Assembly (NCBI GenBank): GCA_009783365.1
Contig: WRHG01000031.1
Location: forward strand, 1-14,295
Source of the DNA: Clostridia bacterium
Lineage (GTDB): Bacteria > Bacillota_A > Clostridia > Christensenellales > Aristaeellaceae
Length of the DNA: 14,295 nt
Reading direction: 5' to 3'
Shown here: in pieces, positions 1 through 6,713 of the stretch
How the letters are laid out: every line of letters begins with the position of its first letter
Numbering within the stretch: position 1 is the stretch's first letter
Notes under the pieces: generated by a model
Seen by the model: the letters and a program-made list of their open reading frames with translations, nothing else
Told to the model about the DNA's origin: nothing
Database searches by the model: none
Made by a program: the position numbers and the translations under genes

Positions 1-2493
1 TTCTTCGTTGACGTAGCGGATAGCCACGCCCAATTTGGAGTGAGCGCTAAGAATCCCGGCGCCGCCACGGCGGGAAAACTCTCTTCCTAAACCCATCACG
101 AAAACGACGGGAAACTCCAGCCCTTTTGATTTGTGTATGGTCATGATACGAACCACATCTTCCCAAGGGCTTAGTAAAACAGGGCTGCTTCCCTCCTTCA
201 GCGTTTCCTGATCGCCGATGGTCTGCAAAAAGAAGTGAAGATCCCCGCCATGGCGTGTTACATGCTCGCTGGCCTGGGTACAGAGCATTCGTAAATTTGC
301 CTGCCGCAGTTTTCCGCCGGGTTGGGCTCCGTAAAAATCATACATGCCGCTCCTGCGCAGAAAATCCCATAAATATTCATCCAAGGGCATGCTTTGCTGC
401 AAAAAGCGTTCTTGCTTGAAATCCAGGAGCACCTTTTGGCAGCGGGAGGACAATGCGCTTTTTGGCTTGGCGTCCGCAGCCGCCATAAACGCTTCTAAGT
501 AACTGGCGTTCAGCTCCGTTTTATGCAGGCGGACCTGAGCCAATTCCTCTTCCGAAAACGTATATTGGGGCCCGCGCAGGGCAGCTAAAAAGGACAAGTC
601 ATCCATCATGTTATCAAGGAGCCGCAGGTGGACAAGTGCTTGCCTGATTTCCGGGCTTTCCATGCCGCTTTTTTGGTCCTCACAGTAAACAGGGATACCG
701 GCAGACGTAAGCGCCTGCTCTACACCGACGACCACACCCCTGACGATGGGGAGCAATATCACCATATCCCGGTAACGCAGCACGCCGCTTTCGTTTCCAG
801 CCCGATCCAAGAGCGGTTGACCCACCAGACGATTGATTTCTGCCGCGATCTTTTTCGCTTCTTCCCGGAATTGATCCGCCGCTTTCTTTCCCTGCCGCAT
901 CATCAGGTGGAGTTGAGGAGGAACATCCCCGGCGGAAGGAAGGCCGGGATATAGCATAGCGTCCGCATCGTAGTCAATCTCCGTTACCGATTCCTGCATC
1001 ACATGTGAAAAAACCCGGTTTACGGTATGTAAAACGCTTTCCCGGCTTCGAAAGTTGTGGCTTAAGGATATTTTTCGCTGTTCTGCTTTTGCATCTGCAG
1101 AAAATTGACGCTGCTTCGCTATAAACAAGGATGGATCTGCTTGTCGGAACCGGTATATGCTCTGCTTTACATCTCCAACATAAAAGCAGGAAAATGCAAG
1201 CGGCAGGTCGGCAGGACCTTCGTTTACGGGGCGGGTTCTTCCGCTGCCTGCCGGGGCGCCCTCCGTTTCCAGGGAGGAGGGTGCTGTCCCTTGAAACGGT
1301 TTGACGGCATTGAGGATCGCTTCCTGTATTTCGCTGATATCCTGGTATTCGTCCACAAAAATTGCGTCAAAACGGCGGGAGACTTTGGCTTGGATCCTCG
1401 GCTGGCCAAGAATGGAAAGGGCCATGTGCTCTAAATCGGAAAAATCAATCACATTCCGGTCAGACTTAAGTTCACCGTAGCGATTGTGAAGCCACTTGGC
1501 CGCCTGCGCCAAGCCGCGAAGGGCAGGCTGCATGGCTTCCAAGTCGCGGATCCCTTGAGAAGCGTCCCGCGGGAGAAGCGCCTGCATTTCGTCCACTCGC
1601 TTTTTATATTGCTCCCGGACCATCTTCAATTGGTCTCGGAGGTGGATTTCCGCCGGTTCCTTCAATCGATAACCGGGCATCTTGCCGAAGGTACTTTCCA
1701 CAGAGGTCTTCAGCAGCGCCAATAGGTTGTAAGAGGCCTCATGCAAGCGATCCAGCACCAACCCGTCTTCGCGAAGCATGCTGCTGTATCCCTCTTTGCA
1801 ATGGGGAGTCTGAACAAGAGCCGTTGCCCTTGCCCACGCGGCCCGGGCGCCCGCAATCAATATGCGGCAATCCGCAAGAAGGGTTTCCGCCATGGGGCCA
1901 TGGGACAGATCCTCTTCGCTGTATTGCCGTTCCGTATGGGTGTGAAGCCACGCAAAGGGGTGAGGGAGGGACAGCAAAAAGGAATATAGGGAAAGGAGCA
2001 TATCCTCTATTTCGCGCTGAGTAAATTTCCTCGTCAAGGCGCCCAGGTTTTCATCGTTCAAAGCCTGCTCGTAGAGTAGAGCCAGGGTTTCTTCCAATGC
2101 TCTTGTGAGCAGCTGTTTCTTCATCATTTCATCGCAAAGGGTGGATAGGGGATCAATCGCGGCGATTTCAAAAAATTCCCGGACCAGTTTCTGACAAAAA
2201 GCATGCAAGGTGCTGATCTGCGCGTTTTCTACCAGCTCCGCCTGGCGGCGCAACACATCGTTGTGACCGTCTTTTTCCAAAAAGCGGGCTTCCAACCGCT
2301 CTCGCATTTCTGCCGCCGCCGCGTTGGTGAAGGTCACCACCAGCATCCTATCGATTTGATAACCCCTTTGCTGAATCAGGGTGTATATCCGCTCCACGAG
2401 CACCGCCGTTTTTCCGCTGCCTGCGGCTGCGGAAACCAACAGCTCCGAATTGAGGGCATTCATAGCGCTTTGTTGCGCCGGGGTAAAAGCCAT
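1..2493 (-). CDS. addA: ATP-dependent helicase/nuclease subunit A (AddA), N-terminal part; 3' end beyond window
   Basis: The frame is open from an ATG at 2493 to the left edge, giving residues 1-831 of a family usually about 1,200 long. AddA with AddB forms the helicase-nuclease that resects double-strand breaks for RecA loading. Visible UvrD-like motifs are Walker A AAGSGKT (23-29) followed by AVLVERI, motif Ia VVTFTNAAAAEMRERL, Walker B VDEYQD (380-385), GDVKQSIYRFR (440-450), SHNFRS (478-483) and IHKSKGLEFPVVFV (from about 786). The combination of this Walker A context and GDVKQSIYRFR is typical of AddA rather than PcrA/UvrD. The C-terminal nuclease domain would lie outside the window. The start is supported by GAGGTG at 2501-2506, 7 nt upstream, and by a strong promoter. 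An extra Gly/Pro/Ser-rich stretch lies at about 399-436. No addB lies directly upstream, where it usually sits; the neighbour there is the divergent phosphorylase gene. Confidence 0.92.
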   Translation of the reverse strand, partial: MAFTPAQQSAMNALNSELLVSAAAGSGKTAVLVERIYTLIQQRGYQIDRMLVVTFTNAAAAEMRERLEARFLEKDGHNDVLRRQAELVENAQISTLHAFCQKLVREFFEIAAIDPLSTLCDEMMKKQLLTRALEETLALLYEQALNDENLGALTRKFTQREIEDMLLSLYSFLLSLPHPFAWLHTHTERQYSEEDLSHGPMAETLLADCRILIAGARAAWARATALVQTPHCKEGYSSMLREDGLVLDRLHEASYNLLALLKTSVESTFGKMPGYRLKEPAEIHLRDQLKMVREQYKKRVDEMQALLPRDASQGIRDLEAMQPALRGLAQAAKWLHNRYGELKSDRNVIDFSDLEHMALSILGQPRIQAKVSRRFDAIFVDEYQDISEIQEAILNAVKPFQGTAPSSLETEGAPAGSGRTRPVNEGPADLPLAFSCFYVGDVKQSIYRFRQADPSLFIAKQRQFSADAKAEQRKISLSHNFRSRESVLHTVNRVFSHVMQESVTEIDYDADAMLYPGLPSAGDVPPQLHLMMRQGKKAADQFREEAKKIAAEINRLVGQPLLDRAGNESGVLRYRDMVILLPIVRGVVVGVEQALTSAGIPVYCEDQKSGMESPEIRQALVHLRLLDNMMDDLSFLAALRGPQYTFSEEELAQVRLHKTELNASYLEAFMAAADAKPKSALSSRCQKVLLDFKQERFLQQSMPLDEYLWDFLRRSGMYDFYGAQPGGKLRQANLRMLCTQASEHVTRHGGDLHFFLQTIGDQETLKEGSSPVLLSPWEDVVRIMTIHKSKGLEFPVVFVMGLGREFSRRGGAGILSAHSKLGVAIRYVNEE

Positions 2494-2517
2494 CCATGCT
2501 CACCTCGTTCCGGCGTC

Positions 2518-2546
2518 ATTGTAAGCCATTCGCGGGTGGATGTCAA
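2518..2546 (-). promoter_or_regulatory. Sigma-A-type promoter of addA
   Basis: Reading the minus strand, TTGACA (2546-2541) is followed after exactly 17 nt by TACAAT (2523-2518). That is a perfect -35 and a 5/6 match at -10, with optimal spacing. The predicted transcription start near 2511 leaves a leader of under 20 nt that contains the GAGGTG ribosome binding site. This implies addA is transcribed from its own promoter rather than by readthrough from an upstream gene. Confidence 0.8.
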
Positions 2547-2585
2547 AACCAACAAACAGAGGAGCGCGAAGGTCACAGTTGGTTT
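2546..2585. repeat. 8-bp inverted repeat between divergent promoters
   Basis: AAACCAAC (2546-2553) and GTTGGTTT (2578-2585) are perfect inverse complements separated by 24 nt. The left arm touches the last base of the addA -35 box and the right arm overlaps the first two bases of the glgP -35 box. Arm centres are 32 bp apart, about three helical turns. It could be a two-site operator acting on both promoters. No regulator is encoded in the window, so a role is only inferred. Confidence 0.45.
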
Positions 2586-2612
2586 GTCGAAAAGGGGATT
2601 CCATGATATAAT
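2584..2612 (+). promoter_or_regulatory. Extended -10 promoter of glgP
   Basis: TTGTCG (2584-2589, 4/6 to consensus) is followed by a 17-nt spacer and a perfect TATAAT (2607-2612). The -10 is preceded by TGA, giving an extended -10 element (TGnTATAAT). The predicted start near 2619 gives a leader of about 25 nt with AGGAGG at 2633-2638 and ATG at 2644. Confidence 0.8.
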
Positions 2613-2643
2613 GACCCCACCTTTTGGCGTATAGGAGGCGTGC

Positions 2644-5115
2644 ATGGCAACAACACAGTTCGATATCGCGTCCGTTAAACAGAGCATTGCCGGGAAGCTC
2701 CAGCGCTATAACGGCATCACTGTGGCGGAAGCCACCCCGCAGCAGATCTACAAAGCCGTCGCCTCCACCATTCGGGATCAGATGATGCAGATGTGGATGT
2801 ATTTTCGCGAACTTCAACGCAAGGAGAAAGGAAAGCGGCTGTATTACCTTTCCGTAGAATTCTTGACGGGACGGGCGATGAATTGTAATTTAATCAACCT
2901 GTGCAGCCGGGAAAACTATGCTAAAGCGCTGGAGGAAATGGGTATTCGTTTATTGGATATTTTGCCGGAGGAACCGGAACCCGCGCTGGGGAACGGAGGC
3001 TTGGGCAGATTGGCTGCCTGCTTTCTGGACAGTCTGGCAAGCTTGAGCATCCCGGCCATGGGCAGTACCATTCGCTACGAGTACGGGTTATTCCGACAAA
3101 AGATGGTGGATGGACAGCAGGTTGAGTTACCGGACACCTGGCTGCAAAACGGGAATGCATGGGAGGTGCCCGTAGTGGAGGACACCTGTCAAGTGCAGTT
3201 TGGCGGAGAAATAGAGGAGCGGGCGGTGGGGGGGCGGATGGTTTTTCGCCTGGTGAATGCGTACACCATTGATGCCGTGCCCTATGACATGCCTGTAATA
3301 GGATACGACAACCAATGCGTGAACACCCTTCGTACTTGGTGTGCCCGCAGCCGGGAGCGGATTGATCTGCGCTCCTTTGGGGAGGGCGAATATATGAAGG
3401 CCATGGAAGAAATGCAAATGGCCGAGGTGATTTCCAAGGTGCTCTATCCGGAGGATACGCATTACGAAGGAAAGATGCTGCGGCTGAAACAGCATTATTT
3501 CTTCACCAGCGCCACGCTGCAAAACGCGCTGAAGGTTTTTAAAAAGCAGTATGGCGGCGATTTTGACCTTCTGCCGGATAAGGCGGTGTTTCACATCAAC
3601 GATACCCACCCGGGCCTGGCCATCCCGGAAATGATACGCTTGCTGATTGACGAGGAGGGGCTCACTTGGGAAATGGCCCAGCGGATCACCTACCGATGTA
3701 TCGCCTATACAAATCATACCGTCATGGCCGAGGCGTTGGAACGCTGGCCAATGGATATGATGAAGCAAACGCTGCCGCGTATCTTTATGATTTTGGAAGA
3801 GTTGAACCGCCGGGTTTGCGAGCAGCTTTTTCAACACTACCCGGAACAGTGGGAACGTATCGGACATATGGCAATTATTGCCTACGGTCAAGTGCATATG
3901 GCAAACCTCTGCGTTGCACTCAGCTTTAGTGTTAACGGAGTCAGCCAGCTTCACGGAAAAATTTTAACCGGGACTGTTTTCCATGACTATTGGAGGCTGG
4001 ATAAGGGTAAGTTTTCAGCCATCACCAACGGCATTACCCACCGCCGCTGGCTTTTGGCGGCCAACCCGAAGCTGACCAAGCTGTTTCAAGAGGCCGTTGG
4101 CGACGGATTTGTGCGCGACCCTCAGCAGCTTAAAGACCTACTGCCCTTTGCCCAGGATGCGGCGTTTCGTGAACGGTTTGACCGGATCAAGAAAGAAAAC
4201 AAGGGCCGGCTTCAAGGGCTCATCAAGCAGCGGCAAAACATCCCTATCGATACATCCTTTATTTTTGACGTGCAGGCCAAACGGCTTCATGAATATAAGC
4301 GGCAATTGCTGAATGCTCTGCATATCCAGGTGTTGTACAATCGCATCTTGGATGACCCGGGCTTTACCATGCATCCGCGCTTGTTCCTTTTTGGCGCCAA
4401 GGCGGCCCCGGGTTATTGGCGCGCGAAGTTAATCATTCGGTACATTAACGCGTTGGCGGCATTGATTGATCAAAACCCGAGGGCCAGGGAAATGCTGAAA
4501 GTGGTGTATATTGAAAACTATGATGTTTCCACAGCCGAGGTGCTGATGCCTGCGGCGGAAATAAGCCAACAGCTGTCCACGGCCGGGAAGGAAGCCAGCG
4601 GTACCGGCAATATGAAGTTTATGATGAACGGCGCGGTGACCCTGGGCACAATGGACGGCGCCAATGTGGAAATTTATGAGCAGGTAGGGACCGGCAACAT
4701 TTATATCTTTGGCATGCGGGCGGATACTGTGGATGCCATGTACCAAGAGGGTGTATACAACCCCATGACCATTTACGAAAATAATTATGAGATCCGTAAA
4801 GTCATGAACCAGTGGCTGGACGGCACGGTTTTTCCGGGGGAACCCCTGGCGCTGCAAGATCTGTATCATATGCTGCTGACGGGGGATCATGGAGGAATGG
4901 CGGATCCCTATTTTGTGCTAAAGGATTTTGGCAGTTACTCTATGGCTAACCGGCGCATTGCAGAGGATTATTGCGACCGGGAAAAGTGGTTGAAAATGGC
5001 GATTGTCAACTCTGCCATGTCCGGTTTTTTCAGCAGCGACCGTACCATCCGGGAATACAACGATAAAATATGGCATATTAATCCGCTGGGAAGCCTCCCG
5101 AAAACCAGCCGGTAA
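2644..5115 (+). CDS. glgP: Glycogen/starch/alpha-glucan phosphorylase
   Basis: Cytosolic, PLP-dependent enzyme (EC 2.4.1.1) that phosphorolyses alpha-1,4-glucans to glucose-1-phosphate. The 823 residues match the family's usual 800-850. Visible family motifs in order are YYLSVEFLTGR (67-77), ALGNGGLGRLAACF (114-127), RYEYG (144-148), HINDTHPGLAIPE (317-329), AYTNHTVMAEALE (354-366), ITNGITHRRW (460-469), FDVQAKRLHEYKRQ (541-554) and EASGTGNMKF (650-659). K658 is the expected lysine forming the Schiff base with PLP. AGGAGG at 2633-2638 sits 5 nt before the ATG and fixes the start. The gene is monocistronic in appearance, with its own promoter and no other glycogen gene (glgA, glgB, glgC) in the window. 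Residues 140-142 read GST where many family members have GYG, close to the glucan/effector region. Glycogen versus maltodextrin preference cannot be decided from sequence. Confidence 0.97.
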   Translation: MATTQFDIASVKQSIAGKLQRYNGITVAEATPQQIYKAVASTIRDQMMQMWMYFRELQRKEKGKRLYYLSVEFLTGRAMNCNLINLCSRENYAKALEEMGIRLLDILPEEPEPALGNGGLGRLAACFLDSLASLSIPAMGSTIRYEYGLFRQKMVDGQQVELPDTWLQNGNAWEVPVVEDTCQVQFGGEIEERAVGGRMVFRLVNAYTIDAVPYDMPVIGYDNQCVNTLRTWCARSRERIDLRSFGEGEYMKAMEEMQMAEVISKVLYPEDTHYEGKMLRLKQHYFFTSATLQNALKVFKKQYGGDFDLLPDKAVFHINDTHPGLAIPEMIRLLIDEEGLTWEMAQRITYRCIAYTNHTVMAEALERWPMDMMKQTLPRIFMILEELNRRVCEQLFQHYPEQWERIGHMAIIAYGQVHMANLCVALSFSVNGVSQLHGKILTGTVFHDYWRLDKGKFSAITNGITHRRWLLAANPKLTKLFQEAVGDGFVRDPQQLKDLLPFAQDAAFRERFDRIKKENKGRLQGLIKQRQNIPIDTSFIFDVQAKRLHEYKRQLLNALHIQVLYNRILDDPGFTMHPRLFLFGAKAAPGYWRAKLIIRYINALAALIDQNPRAREMLKVVYIENYDVSTAEVLMPAAEISQQLSTAGKEASGTGNMKFMMNGAVTLGTMDGANVEIYEQVGTGNIYIFGMRADTVDAMYQEGVYNPMTIYENNYEIRKVMNQWLDGTVFPGEPLALQDLYHMLLTGDHGGMADPYFVLKDFGSYSMANRRIAEDYCDREKWLKMAIVNSAMSGFFSSDRTIREYNDKIWHINPLGSLPKTSR

Positions 5116-5161
5116 GAATGTACATAGGAATCTACGGGTTGTAGGCCCTTCCCGATCGCAT

Positions 5162-5189
5162 TGCAACATATGACAAAATTGTGCAACAT
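5162..5189. repeat. Direct repeat TGCAACAT, 20-bp period
   Basis: TGCAACAT occurs at 5162-5169 and 5182-5189, so the starts are 20 bp apart, about two helical turns. Both copies lie upstream of the -35 box at 5214, where an activator or repressor could bind. A function is not shown. Confidence 0.4.
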
Positions 5190-5190
5190 T

Positions 5191-5202
5191 GATTTCGAAA
5201 TC
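5191..5202. promoter_or_regulatory. 12-bp perfect palindrome upstream of the -35 box
   Basis: GATTTCGAAATC is self-complementary over all 12 bases and ends 11 bp before the TTGACA at 5214. This is the size and position of a dimeric regulator half-site pair. It may equally be chance in AT-rich DNA. It is next to the second TGCAACAT copy. Confidence 0.4.
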
Positions 5203-5213
5203 ACATCATATTG

Positions 5214-5241
5214 TTGACATTTTTTACACATATGATATAAT
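5214..5241 (+). promoter_or_regulatory. Sigma-A-type promoter of the metallo-hydrolase gene
   Basis: A perfect TTGACA (5214-5219) and perfect TATAAT (5236-5241) are separated by 16 nt, and the -10 is extended by TGA (5233-5235). Transcription is predicted to begin near 5248, giving a 5' leader of about 160 nt before the ATG at 5410. Such a strong core promoter suggests that any control comes from the flanking dyads or the leader. Confidence 0.85.
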
Positions 5242-5244
5242 GAT

Positions 5245-5264
5245 GTCATGCAATGACCTTGCAT
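5245..5264. promoter_or_regulatory. Overlapping dyads at the predicted transcription start
   Basis: Two dyads overlap here: GTCAT-gca-ATGAC (5245-5257) and ATGCAA-tgacc-TTGCAT (5248-5264). They begin immediately after the -10 box, a classical operator position for steric repression. In RNA only the second would be fully transcribed and could form a small 6-bp hairpin at the 5' end. Confidence 0.4.
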
Positions 5265-5330
5265 TTTCCCGAATGATCTGTGTAGCACGAAATGACCAGC
5301 CGGACAGCGCCCAATTCATGAGCAATCATT

Positions 5331-5378
5331 TGTAATATTTATCTTCATAACAGCAGCTGATGATGATTAAGTATTACA
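5331..5378 (+). promoter_or_regulatory. Long imperfect hairpin in the 5' leader
   Basis: The left arm at 5331-5348 pairs with the right arm at 5360-5378 around an 11-nt loop (5349-5359). By hand I count 11 consecutive pairs (one G-U), a single-base bulge, 2 pairs, one mismatch and 4 pairs. It ends 17 nt before the GGAGG at 5396-5400. The stem is AU-rich and followed by only four U, so it does not look like an efficient terminator. Roles as an mRNA stabiliser, translational control element or protein-binding site are all possible. Confidence 0.5.
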
Positions 5379-5409
5379 TTTTCGTCATGACATATGGAGG
5401 CGTTATCCC

Positions 5410-6282
5410 ATGGAAAAACAACTCAAGGTAACCTATCATTATAACAGCGGCTTTTCCATACGAATTGGCGGAATGCTGCTGATTTTTGACTACTGGGAGG
5501 GGGAAGGGCAGTCTCTTCCCGAGGTGGGCCGGCTTACCAGAAAGATTCTTTCCGCCTATGAACAAATATACGTTTTTGTGAGCCATTCCCATCCGGATCA
5601 TTTTTCCTCAGTCATCTATAATTGGCGGGAAGGCCTGCCAACCACCTATGTGGTGAGCTCGGACATGCCGGTGGGAACCCGGGGAAAAAGGATCGTTCCC
5701 CTGGAAACGATGGATCTGGGCCCGGATATCAGCGTAAAGGCCTTTGGCAGCACGGATCTTGGCGTTTCTTTCCTGGTGCGGGCTTATGGCATGGATATTT
5801 TTCACGCGGGAGATCTCAATTTATGGCATTGGCGGCAGGAAAGCTCTCTGCGTGAAATTGAGGCTGCGGAAACTGCTTTTTATCAAGCCTGCGCGCCGTT
5901 GAAGGGCGAAAAGATCGATTTGGCGCTATTTCCAGTGGATCCAAGGCAGGGGATGATGTATGACGCCGGCGCGAATCACTTCATTTTGACGCAAAAACCC
6001 AGGGTGTTCATCCCCATGCATTGGCAGGACCGAGAGGAAGTAGCCGTTGATTTCGCCCGCCGGGCGAAATCCCCGCAAACAGAGGTGCTGGCGCTGGTAC
6101 GGCCAGGGGAAGCGGCTACCATCAGCTATAGGGACCATCATCTGAATATTCATATTATCGAGCCGCCTAAGGATATGGCGGATCTGCCCATCTCGCCCAT
6201 GCGCCGGCCGGAGCGCCGGCCTATGGAAGCACAAGGGGACGACCCCTTTGTGGATACAGATTTGCCGGTAGAATTGGAGTAA
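5410..6282 (+). CDS. MBL-fold metallo-hydrolase (UlaG-like / COG2220-type)
   Basis: This is a 290-residue metallo-beta-lactamase-fold protein. The metal-binding signature HSHPDH (H59-x-H61-x-D63-H64) is intact, followed by FHAGD (H132, D135) and PMHW (H204), the usual positions of the remaining ligands. The N-terminal beta strands TYHYNSGFSIRI and MLLIFDYW resemble the UlaG-like group of soluble hydrolases acting on sugar-phosphate or other small esters, but the substrate cannot be named. There is no signal peptide, so a cytosolic location is expected. GGAGG at 5396-5400 is 9 nt before the ATG. Residues from about 251 onward form a Pro- and charge-rich tail that looks disordered and lies outside the fold. 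The gene has its own strong promoter and is followed 56 nt later by a glyoxalase-family gene, probably on the same transcript. Confidence 0.88.
   Translation: MEKQLKVTYHYNSGFSIRIGGMLLIFDYWEGEGQSLPEVGRLTRKILSAYEQIYVFVSHSHPDHFSSVIYNWREGLPTTYVVSSDMPVGTRGKRIVPLETMDLGPDISVKAFGSTDLGVSFLVRAYGMDIFHAGDLNLWHWRQESSLREIEAAETAFYQACAPLKGEKIDLALFPVDPRQGMMYDAGANHFILTQKPRVFIPMHWQDREEVAVDFARRAKSPQTEVLALVRPGEAATISYRDHHLNIHIIEPPKDMADLPISPMRRPERRPMEAQGDDPFVDTDLPVELE
6206..6221. repeat. GC-rich dyad inside the hydrolase tail
   Basis: GGCCGG-agcg-CCGGCC is a perfect 6-bp GC stem with a 4-nt loop, located in the codons for the RRPERR part of the tail. No U-run follows, so it is not an intrinsic terminator. The same bases also form a GCGCCGGCC direct repeat (6201-6209 and 6213-6221), which could have arisen by local duplication. 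Confidence 0.35.
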
Positions 6283-6338
6283 GTTTGAAAGACGCCGGAA
6301 CATCCATGCAGGCGCCTTTGAGAGCAGGAGGAAAAAAC

Positions 6339-6698
6339 ATGTTTCGGATGGTTCATGAGAACTACAATGTTCTTGTTTTGGAGAGATCCATCGCGTTTTA
6401 TGGGGAGGCGCTTAACCTCAAGGAAGTGCGCCGTATCGCCCGCGATGGCTTTACGATTGTTTTTCTCTCCGATGGCGTCAGCGATTTTCAGCTGGAGTTG
6501 ACTTGGCTCAAGGATCGGAAGGAGCCTTATCACCTGGGCGATGGAGAGTTTCATTTGGCCTTTGAGACGGATCATTACGAAGAAGCGTATGCCAAGCATC
6601 AAAAGATGGGCTGCATTTGCTTTGAGAACAAAGAAATGGGCATCTATTTTATCGAAGATCCGGATGGATACTGGCTGGAAATTGTGCCAAAACGATAA
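6339..6698 (+). CDS. gloA: Glyoxalase I family protein (lactoylglutathione lyase-like, VOC fold)
   Basis: This is a 119-residue vicinal-oxygen-chelate protein. Using the ATG at 6339, the four expected metal ligands are present: H6 (RMVHENYN), E53 (FQLELTWL), H72 (EFHLAFETD) and E114 (DPDGYWLEIVP). Together with the length of about 120 residues, this fits glyoxalase I, which isomerises the hemithioacetal of methylglyoxal and a thiol. Other VOC enzymes share the fold, and Bacillota often use a thiol other than glutathione, so the exact substrate is uncertain. The start at 6339 is preferred over an in-frame ATG at 6285 because AGGAGG (6326-6331) lies 7 nt upstream and the family begins just before the H6 strand. 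It follows the metallo-hydrolase by 56 nt; since glyoxalase II is itself an MBL-fold enzyme the pairing is suggestive, but the upstream protein does not look like a standard GloB. Confidence 0.8.
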   Translation: MFRMVHENYNVLVLERSIAFYGEALNLKEVRRIARDGFTIVFLSDGVSDFQLELTWLKDRKEPYHLGDGEFHLAFETDHYEEAYAKHQKMGCICFENKEMGIYFIEDPDGYWLEIVPKR

Positions 6699-6713
6699 CC
6701 CGCCACCAGCGTA

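Larger units (their letters stand above)
5116..5409. other. 294-bp non-coding region with promoter and structured leader
   Basis: This is the longest gene-free stretch. No intrinsic terminator (GC-rich stem plus U-run) is visible after glgP. From left to right it holds a repeated TGCAACAT, a 12-bp palindrome, a strong promoter, dyads at the predicted transcription start, a roughly 160-nt leader and an AU-rich hairpin just before the ribosome binding site of the metallo-hydrolase gene. The base composition is clearly more AT-rich than the flanking genes. Confidence 0.75.

Noticed and set aside
3127..3954. 275-codon minus-strand open frame opposite glgP
   Set aside because: It is antisense to an intact, motif-complete phosphorylase. 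Its translation is His/Pro/Leu-rich in the way shadow frames usually are, and no matching ribosome binding site is seen.
5116..5160. Possible terminator after glgP (GGG-ttgtagg-CCC)
   Set aside because: The stem is only three or four pairs and no U-run follows, so it does not qualify as an intrinsic terminator.
5273..5335. 20-residue upstream ORF in the metallo-hydrolase leader, stopping inside the hairpin's left arm
   Set aside because: The position recalls a leader peptide, but no Shine-Dalgarno sequence precedes its ATG and the codons show no run of a regulatory amino acid.
6285..6338. Upstream in-frame ATG for the glyoxalase gene, adding 18 residues
   Set aside because: It has no ribosome binding site and lies 2 nt after the previous stop. 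The added residues do not resemble the family N-terminus, whereas the ATG at 6339 has AGGAGG 7 nt upstream.
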